Below, piece by piece: positions 23,656 to 29,169 of a stretch of 29,169 nucleotides of DNA. The stretch is from Flavobacterium sp. Lineage in GTDB: Bacteria; Bacteroidota; Bacteroidia; Flavobacteriales; Flavobacteriaceae. The stretch covers positions 1 through 29,169 of the forward strand of contig JASLHL010000165.1 of the NCBI GenBank assembly GCA_030152225.1, in the 5' to 3' direction. The first letter of the stretch is position 1, and each line of letters starts with the position of its first letter. A model generated the notes under the pieces. That model worked only from the letters and a program-made list of their open reading frames with translations. It ran no database searches and was not told the origin of the DNA. The position numbers and the translations under genes are program-made.

Positions 23656-24909
23656 ATGATAAACCATAAAATCTTGCTTTGTACTTGTTTTTTAACTGGG
23701 GGATTCGCTTTTGGACAAACCGTTAATTATGGCGGTTTGTACATTATGCCTAATACTGAAATGGCGACGCTATTCCCAATGGAAAACAAAGAAAACGCAA
23801 CGGTATTCAACAACGGGACGTTGTATGTCTACCGCGATTTAACCAATGATGGGTTGTTTGATTTTAGAGAAGACGGAAAACTGAAAAATTCAGGTAAAAC
23901 GATTTTTACTTCCAATCAACAACAGGCAATTAAGGGGAGCCAATTGATCCGTTTCAATAACCTTGAACTAAATAATGCTACTGCTGAAAGTGCCTTTTTA
24001 CTTCAAAATGATATTGCAGCAAAAGGAGAAGTTGACTTTTTAGACGGAATTGTAACCGTGGAAGAAGGAAAAGCCTCTTTTGCCTTTTTGAAAGGAGCCA
24101 AAGCGAATAATCCGACAGATGCGAGTCATGTTGATGGAACGGTAGACAAAGAAGGAAAGGAAGCCTTTTCGTTTCCCATAGGAAACAAAGGATATCACCG
24201 TCCAGCCTATATCACCGCACCAGAAAAGGATACAGAGGTATATGTTGGCGCATATAAGTATGACGACAAAACCTTTTTTGACGAACGCTCGAATGCCGCT
24301 GGTGTGATCAATACGTTGAATACAACTGAGTACTGGTATGTAGATAAAGGAAGTAAGGAAGAAAAAAATGTAATCCTTGAATTAACATGGGATGATCGCA
24401 CAACTTCTCCTGCTGTTTTAGCTACACCAGAAAAAGACCTTCATATTGTACGTTGGGATGAAGACAAAAAAATATGGGTAGACGAAGGTGGAATTGTCGA
24501 TGTTAGTGCCCGTCGAATTTCAACACCAACTACGGTAAAGGGTTTGGGGTATTTTACCTTGGCAACAGTAAAAACAGATTGGTTATTAGAAGGAGATGTC
24601 GTGATTTATAATATTGTGTCTGCTGATGGTGATGGGGTTAATGATTACTTTTTTATTGACAATATTAACCGATTTCCAAACAACAGTGTTCAAATTTTTA
24701 ACCGATGGGGAGCCAAAGTGTTTGAAACGAAAAATTACGATTCAAACGGAAATGTTTTTGACGGTTACTCTAAAGGAAAGATGACATTCAATGACAGTGA
24801 AAAATTACCTTCTGGAACGTATTACTATGTACTTGTGTACGAAGTAGAAAAAGAAGGTGTGACCAGAACCATTAAGAAAGCAGGGTATTTACATTTAGAA
24901 ACAAAGTAA
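23656..24909 (+). CDS. T9SS type B sorting-domain surface protein
   Basis: This 417-aa protein has a signal peptide (MINHKILLCTCFLTGGFAFG), a beta-rich middle (YGGLYIMPNTEM, FNNGTLYVYRDLTNDGLFD, SHVDGTVDKEGKEAFSFPIGNKGYHRPAYI) and a C-terminal gliding-motility-associated type B sorting domain (about 316-417). Typical features of that domain are VSADGDGVNDYFFIDNI, VQIFNRWGAKVFE, LPSGTYYYVL and KKAGYLHL. Type B domains direct export through the type IX secretion system, and a PorP/SprF-family partner, here the next gene 8 bp downstream, is often needed. ATG 23656 is chosen over 23617, which would overlap the previous gene and bury the signal peptide. Confidence 0.92.
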   Translation: MINHKILLCTCFLTGGFAFGQTVNYGGLYIMPNTEMATLFPMENKENATVFNNGTLYVYRDLTNDGLFDFREDGKLKNSGKTIFTSNQQQAIKGSQLIRFNNLELNNATAESAFLLQNDIAAKGEVDFLDGIVTVEEGKASFAFLKGAKANNPTDASHVDGTVDKEGKEAFSFPIGNKGYHRPAYITAPEKDTEVYVGAYKYDDKTFFDERSNAAGVINTLNTTEYWYVDKGSKEEKNVILELTWDDRTTSPAVLATPEKDLHIVRWDEDKKIWVDEGGIVDVSARRISTPTTVKGLGYFTLATVKTDWLLEGDVVIYNIVSADGDGVNDYFFIDNINRFPNNSVQIFNRWGAKVFETKNYDSNGNVFDGYSKGKMTFNDSEKLPSGTYYYVLVYEVEKEGVTRTIKKAGYLHLETK

Positions 24910-24917
24910 TAGTAAGG

Positions 24918-25850
24918 ATGAATTTTTTAAACAAACTCAAAAAAGTTGGTACAGCCTTAGTATTAATAAGCGCTGCTCAACAAGGTTTTGCACAGCAAGA
25001 ACCCCAGTTCTCCCAATATATGTATAACACCTCTATTTATAACCCCGCCTATGCAGGTACAAGAGAGGTATTGAGTTTATTCGGAAACTATAGAACACAA
25101 TGGGTAGGATTGGATGGTGCGCCTAAAACAGCGAGCTTCTCTGTATCTACACCTATTAATGAGTCCAATGTAGGAATTGGATTTTCTTTCGTTAATGAGA
25201 AAATCGGAATTATGGATGAAAATAATATTGCCGTAGATTTCTCTTACAAAATCAAGTTAAACTATCAGTATCAACTAGCCTTCGGATTAAAGGCTTCTGC
25301 TGATATCCTAAATGTGGATTACACCAAAGGACACCCTTTTGATCCATCGGATATCACGATTCAAGAAAATATTACCAATAAATTCACACCCAATATTGGA
25401 GCAGGAGTTTATTTGTATTCCGATCGTTCTTATTTGGGATTATCTGTGCCTAGTTTCTTAGAAACACATCGCTATGACGATAATGAGGTAACAACGATGA
25501 AGCAAAAGATGCAACTTTACCTTATGGGGGGGTATGTGTTTGAAGTAAATCCCGATATTAAATTCAAACCGGCATTCTTGATGAAAGCCGTACAAGGAGC
25601 ACCTGTACAGCTGGATTTGACAGCAAACTTTTTGTTCTTGGATAAATTTACAGCAGGAGTAGCTTATCGTTGGGATGCTGCCGTTAGTGGATTAGTTGGA
25701 TTCCAAATCAATGAAACCCTCTTTGTAGGGTATGCCTATGATGCAGATACCACCAGCTTACGCCATTACAACAGCGGTTCACATGAATTTTTCTTGCGTG
25801 CCGATATCTTTAATCGCTACACCAGAAAAACATCACCGCGTTTCTTCTAA
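24918..25850 (+). CDS. PorP/SprF family type IX secretion membrane protein
   Basis: This 310-aa protein has a signal peptide (about 1-25, ending GFAQ) and the family start QEPQFSQYMYNTSIYNPAYAG, followed by RTQWVGLDGAPKT and repeated beta strands of an outer-membrane barrel. SprF is needed for secretion of the type B adhesin SprB in Flavobacterium johnsoniae, and PorP is part of the T9SS in Porphyromonas gingivalis. As an extra paralogue placed right after a type B sorting-domain gene, it likely serves that cargo specifically. The 8-bp gap upstream and 18-bp gap downstream show tight coupling. Confidence 0.95.
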   Translation: MNFLNKLKKVGTALVLISAAQQGFAQQEPQFSQYMYNTSIYNPAYAGTREVLSLFGNYRTQWVGLDGAPKTASFSVSTPINESNVGIGFSFVNEKIGIMDENNIAVDFSYKIKLNYQYQLAFGLKASADILNVDYTKGHPFDPSDITIQENITNKFTPNIGAGVYLYSDRSYLGLSVPSFLETHRYDDNEVTTMKQKMQLYLMGGYVFEVNPDIKFKPAFLMKAVQGAPVQLDLTANFLFLDKFTAGVAYRWDAAVSGLVGFQINETLFVGYAYDADTTSLRHYNSGSHEFFLRADIFNRYTRKTSPRFF

Positions 25851-25868
25851 TCTAAATGATGATACATT

Positions 25869-27842
25869 ATGCAAAAGAGATTTATTACTTTACTAGTTTT
25901 ATCTTCAATCGCGTTGACAACATCAATAGGATGGGCACAAGAAAAGCGTGAAAATAAAGCAGATCATAAGTTTGAAAAGTATGAGTATATCAATGCTATT
26001 GAAATTTATGAGAAAGCCGTAGAAAAGGGATTCAAAAGCGTCAATGCGCTACAAAAATTAGGGGATGCCTACTATTTCAACGGAAAATTAACCGAGGCAA
26101 ATAAGTGGTATGACGAACTCATTCAATTTGCCAAAGAAAAACAAGAATCGCTAGGCTCAGAATACTACTACCGCTATGCGCAAACCCTGCGTGCGATGCA
26201 GCAATATGACCAAGCCGATGCGTATATGAGTACCTTTACCTCCATGGAAGAACAGGATTCACGTGCACAACTATTCGAAGCCAATAAGAATAAGTACAGA
26301 GCCGAGATCGAAAAGCGATCCAATCGCTACGAAATTGAACCTTTGTCAATGAATAGTCCCTATTCCGATTACGGTGCAACGATTTACAAAGGACAATTGA
26401 TTTATACGTCTGCGAGAGCTTCCGAAACAGCGTCAGGCAGCAAAGTACACAAATGGACCAACGAAGCCTATACGAGTTTGTATGCTTCAACCATAAATAG
26501 CGATGGAACATTCGAAGAACCTCAGCTCTTCTTTAAAGACGAGCGCAGTGATATCAACCAGTCCACAGCTGTTTTTACAAAAGATGGAAAAACCGTGTAT
26601 TTTACCCAAAATGCGGGAGCAATAAAAGATGAGGTACAGCAGAATAAGTATAAAAACGCACTGTTGCAATTGTTCCAAGCCACGTTGCTAGAAGATGGAA
26701 CGTGGAGCAAACCCGTTGCACTAACCATCAACGATCCTAAGGCAAATAACGCCCACCCCGCACTTACACCCGACAATAAGTGGTTGTACTTCGTGTCAGA
26801 TCGAAGTGAATCCATCGGGCAAAGTGATTTATTTCGCGTAGAAATAAAAGAAGATGGCAGTTTTGCTAAAGTAGAGTCTGTTGGAAAGCAAATCAACACT
26901 GAAGGACGTGAAACTTTTCCGTTTATTTCCAGTGATTATATGCTTTACTTCGCTACGGATGGACGACCAGGCTTAGGTGGATTGGATATCTTCATGGCCA
27001 AAATAAACGTTGATGGTTCTTTTGGTACCGTTACCAATATTGGAGAACCCATGAATAGTCCTGCGGATGATTTTAGTTACTATTTTGATCCAAAAGCAAA
27101 AAAGGGATTTGTGAGTTCGAATCGTACTGGCGGTGCTGGCGGGGATGATCTCTACTTGGTACAAGAGAAAAAAGAAATCGACTGTAAACAAAGTATTGAT
27201 GGTTTTGTATTTCATGCTGCTACACGAGAAGCTTTAGCAGGAGCAACGATCACCTTGTATGACGCAACGTACACAGCACTAACGCAAGTGCAAGCGGATG
27301 AACAAGGGAAGTTTAGTCTTGCTGACCTCGATTGTGGAAAGAAATACCGTTTGAAAGCAGAAGCAACTGGATTCCAAACTAAGGAAATCGCACAAACGAT
27401 GGGGTATGAATTACAAGCCGTTGAGCAAGTTGAAATTGGACTTGAACCTGTGCAAGAAACCATTACCGAATCCGATGACTTATTTAAAAAGCTGAAGTTA
27501 GAGCCGATTTATTTCGATTTTGATAAGGCTACAATTCGCCCAGATGCTGCAGCTGAACTAGCTAAAGTTGTGGAAGTATTGAATATGTATCCAAACATTA
27601 CTATCGATGTTCGCTCCCATACAGATAGCCGCGGTAATGATGCTTATAACATGCAATTATCAGAGCGAAGAGCGAAGTCAACTATGCAGTGGATGATTAA
27701 ACAAGGCATTGATCCATCGAGAATCTCAGGAAGAGGATATGGAGAAAGCCAGCTAATCAACGAATGTCAAAATGGTGTTCCATGTTCAAAAGAACAACAC
27801 CAAGAAAATAGAAGAAGTGAATTTATCATTCTCAAAATGTAA
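25869..27842 (+). CDS. OmpA family protein with TPR, PD40 and carboxypeptidase-regulatory-like domains
   Basis: This 657-aa protein has a signal peptide (about 1-23, ending GWAQ). In order: TPR-like helices (about 30-130, with NAIEIYEKAVEKG and LGDAYYFNGKLTEA), a PD40/beta-propeller region (about 150-430, with HPALTPDNKWLYFVSDR, GGLDIFMA and GGDDLYLV), a carboxypeptidase regulatory-like domain (about 440-520, GATITLYDAT) and a C-terminal OmpA domain (about 540-657, IYFDFDKATIRPDAA, RSHTDSRG, NMQLSERRAKS, NRRSEF) that should bind peptidoglycan. Such proteins commonly follow PorP/SprF genes in Bacteroidota, and in the periplasm could tie the outer-membrane complex to the cell wall. It closes the six-gene locus and is followed by a terminator. 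Confidence 0.95.
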   Translation: MQKRFITLLVLSSIALTTSIGWAQEKRENKADHKFEKYEYINAIEIYEKAVEKGFKSVNALQKLGDAYYFNGKLTEANKWYDELIQFAKEKQESLGSEYYYRYAQTLRAMQQYDQADAYMSTFTSMEEQDSRAQLFEANKNKYRAEIEKRSNRYEIEPLSMNSPYSDYGATIYKGQLIYTSARASETASGSKVHKWTNEAYTSLYASTINSDGTFEEPQLFFKDERSDINQSTAVFTKDGKTVYFTQNAGAIKDEVQQNKYKNALLQLFQATLLEDGTWSKPVALTINDPKANNAHPALTPDNKWLYFVSDRSESIGQSDLFRVEIKEDGSFAKVESVGKQINTEGRETFPFISSDYMLYFATDGRPGLGGLDIFMAKINVDGSFGTVTNIGEPMNSPADDFSYYFDPKAKKGFVSSNRTGGAGGDDLYLVQEKKEIDCKQSIDGFVFHAATREALAGATITLYDATYTALTQVQADEQGKFSLADLDCGKKYRLKAEATGFQTKEIAQTMGYELQAVEQVEIGLEPVQETITESDDLFKKLKLEPIYFDFDKATIRPDAAAELAKVVEVLNMYPNITIDVRSHTDSRGNDAYNMQLSERRAKSTMQWMIKQGIDPSRISGRGYGESQLINECQNGVPCSKEQHQENRRSEFIILKM

Positions 27843-27891
27843 ATTGACGTTTTTCGTTTTGACCACTAAATAGATAAGAAAATCTAGCAAT

Positions 27892-27923
27892 AAAAAAGAG
27901 CTCCCATACGGAGCTCTTTTTTT
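27892..27923. terminator. Bidirectional terminator ending the surface locus
   Basis: A 13-bp perfect stem (27892-27904 with 27910-27922, core GAGCTCC/GGAGCTC) has a CATAC loop flanked by A and T runs. It ends the OmpA-family gene on the plus strand and the small gene 27925-28293 on the minus strand. Confidence 0.92.
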
Positions 27924-27924
27924 A

Positions 27925-28293
27925 TTAGGTCGATAACATATTAGGTGGGGGATCTATTATGGTTATATATGGATTCGAATGGATGACAGGTTTGTAGAAG
28001 TATAGCGCTGTACTAAAATTGTCCGATTTCTTCTCAGGATAGGTTGCACTTACTTGCGCAAGAAAGAAAGTCTCACATGAAATGTTTAGTGCTTTACAAT
28101 TCTTACGCTTCGGTGTGGTTTCCGTGTCTGTTGTCGTAGAAGAGCCTAATTTGTAGGCGTACATAGTCGCAATAGGGCAAAAAGATTGCCGAGCCTCACA
28201 ATCTTGAGGGGAAAAGAAATTAATCTTTTCAACACCTAGCAAAACCAAGATGAGACACAAAAATTGGGCAATATGTTTGTTGTACTTCTGCAT
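27925..28293 (-). CDS. Hypothetical small protein with an N-terminal signal/anchor
   Basis: This is a 122-aa protein starting MQKYNKHIAQFLCLILVLLG, a signal peptide or membrane anchor. The remaining part has five cysteines outside the signal region (in PQDCEARQSFCP, KNCKALNISCET and nearby), which suggests disulphides after export, and a C-terminal segment SNPYITIIDPPPNMLST. I do not recognise a family. The reading frame is supported by an exact -7 box (28302-28309) 8 bp before its ATG and by the terminator at its end. The stop lies immediately beside the stem of that terminator. Confidence 0.6.
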   Translation of the reverse strand: MQKYNKHIAQFLCLILVLLGVEKINFFSPQDCEARQSFCPIATMYAYKLGSSTTTDTETTPKRKNCKALNISCETFFLAQVSATYPEKKSDNFSTALYFYKPVIHSNPYITIIDPPPNMLST

Positions 28294-28301
28294 GAATCAA
28301 A

Positions 28302-28309
28302 CAAATATA
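28302..28309 (-). promoter_or_regulatory. -7 box for the small hypothetical gene
   Basis: TATATTTG on the minus strand matches TAnnTTTG exactly. It lies 8 bp before the ATG at 28293, so the transcript would be leaderless or nearly so. No -33 TTG was found. Confidence 0.5.
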
Positions 28310-28449
28310 TTTAGTTTTTTGTAATCTTCCTTTTCTTTTAAAAAAAGTTTAGCAAGCAAAAGACGAAAACAAAAAAAGGAGAGCCGATTCGTTTAATGTG
28401 ATAAGGAATTGATTATCTTTAAAATACAAAGAGTTTAATTCAAAAAAAC

Positions 28450-28938
28450 ATGAAAAAAGCACTCGTATTAGCAGTAGCCGTGGTCTTCTATTCTTGTAAA
28501 GACAATACAAAGACTACAGCCGCAGATGTCATTCAGCCTCAAGCAGCAGTCGTGCAAACAACTTCTATGGATTGGCTTTTGGGCGATTGGAAAAGAATCA
28601 ATGACCAAAAGGGAAGAGCAACTTTCGAATCGTGGAAGAAAATAAACAATGACCAGTACGAAGGCATTGGTTATACGCTGTTGCAAATGGATACGATCAG
28701 TAAAGAATACATGAAGTTGGAGCAAATTCAAGGACAATGGAGTCTAGTAGTACGAACTTCTGACGATGCAGATAGCATTCAATTTGATGTAGAAAACCTA
28801 CAAGAACAAGCGTTTGTTTGTGTCAATGAAGCCCATGATTTTCCTACTCATATTGCCTATCAAAGGGAAGGAGAAACACTCAAGGCCAAAGTATCAAACA
28901 AAGAGATGGAAATTGATTTTACGTTTGTTAAAAAGTAG
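28450..28938 (+). CDS. Lipoprotein, DUF6265-like
   Basis: This 162-aa protein has a short lipoprotein signal: MKKALVLAVAVVFYSC with lipobox Cys16, then KDN and a Thr/Ala/Gln-rich linker to about residue 38. The mature domain (about 39-162) begins MDWLLGDWKRINDQKGRATFESWKK and contains NEAHDFPTHIAYQREG, a pattern I associate with DUF6265-type lipocalin-like proteins. The function is unknown. A weak promoter-like TATCTTTA occurs at 28414-28421. It appears to be a single-gene unit ending at the hairpin near 29085. Confidence 0.8.
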   Translation: MKKALVLAVAVVFYSCKDNTKTTAADVIQPQAAVVQTTSMDWLLGDWKRINDQKGRATFESWKKINNDQYEGIGYTLLQMDTISKEYMKLEQIQGQWSLVVRTSDDADSIQFDVENLQEQAFVCVNEAHDFPTHIAYQREGETLKAKVSNKEMEIDFTFVKK

Positions 28939-29084
28939 GATAATTTAAGTATTGGAGGTCGTAGAACAATCAAAAGTTACTTTTAAAACAATAGATGATG
29001 TTTTGATAGAAGACACAAAAATAAATAGAAAACGGTGAAGTAGAAGATGAAAGAAGTATTTCTTTACTTTCACTAGAAACAAAA

Positions 29085-29116
29085 AAAAAGACCTAATCTC
29101 TTGATTAAGTCTTTTT
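29085..29116. terminator. Terminator between the lipoprotein gene and the tRNA
   Basis: The stem AAAAAGAC-c-TAATC (29085-29098) pairs with GATTA-a-GTCTTTTT (29103-29116) with one mismatch and a TCTT loop. Runs of A and T on both sides allow action on both strands; it lies directly 3' of the tRNA on the minus strand. The 146 bp between 28939 and 29084 hold nothing else that I can identify. Confidence 0.82.
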
Positions 29117-29122
29117 TATTCG

Positions 29123-29169
29123 TAGCGAAGACGGGAGTTGAACCCGTGACCTCAGGGTTATGAATCCTG
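29123..29169 (-). tRNA. tRNA with CAT anticodon, partial (probably tRNA-Met)
   Basis: On the minus strand, the sequence shows an anticodon arm with loop TTCATAA (anticodon CAT), a variable loop, a T arm ACGGG-TTCAACT-CCCGT and the 3' acceptor strand CTTCGCT with discriminator A. No CCA is encoded. The D arm and 5' acceptor lie beyond the window. The anticodon stem lacks the three G-C pairs of initiator tRNA, so elongator Met is likely. A lysidine-modified Ile tRNA with the same anticodon is not excluded. The stem pair next to the loop is an A-C mismatch. Confidence 0.88.

Noticed and set aside
29050..29075. Weak hairpin with GAAAG and CTTTC arms before the final terminator
   Set aside because: The stem is short, broken by mismatches and AT-rich; the hairpin at 29085-29116 explains termination better.

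Overview
The window looks like chromosomal DNA of a member of the Bacteroidota, most likely the family Flavobacteriaceae (a Myroides-like genus is plausible, but no marker in the window proves the genus). Support comes from low G+C, Bacteroidota-type -7 promoter boxes (TAnnTTTG), no Shine-Dalgarno dependence, and lineage-typical families: PorP/SprF, type B T9SS sorting domain, OmpA/PD40 proteins and an HTTM protein next to ribF.

Left part (1-13118), housekeeping. A tandem-domain universal stress protein diverges from the rimP-nusA-infB translation/transcription operon. That operon begins with a promoter followed at once by a perfect intrinsic-terminator hairpin, a likely attenuator. Next come a membrane zinc metallopeptidase, a secreted endonuclease/exonuclease/phosphatase-fold protein, ribF overlapping an HTTM membrane-protein gene, a 340-bp spacer made of simple-sequence arrays (one free of cytosine for about 265 nt), a queD-lpxH pair on the minus strand, an outer-membrane beta-barrel protein and a crotonase-family enzyme.

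Middle (13119-14401). About 1.28 kb of AT-rich DNA has no convincing ORF. It carries three 51-52 bp spaced degenerate repeats, each with a promoter-like TTG-N18/19-TATTkTA layout, and then two stem-loops just before a giant gene.

Right-centre (14402-27842), a six-gene same-strand surface/secretion locus: a 1,877-aa modular adhesin-like protein; a 960-aa protein with 131-aa (393-bp) tandem repeats; a 201-aa protein sharing its N-terminal domain; a 417-aa protein ending in a type B T9SS sorting domain; a PorP/SprF protein; and an OmpA-family protein with TPR, PD40 and OmpA domains. The order suggests a surface structure that is exported, held at the outer membrane by PorP/SprF and tied to peptidoglycan by the OmpA protein. 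This is the best candidate for a less-described system here; the functional model is inference.

Right end (27843-29169): a small hypothetical protein on the minus strand, a lipoprotein of the DUF6265-like type, a terminator and the 3' part of a CAT-anticodon tRNA running off the window.
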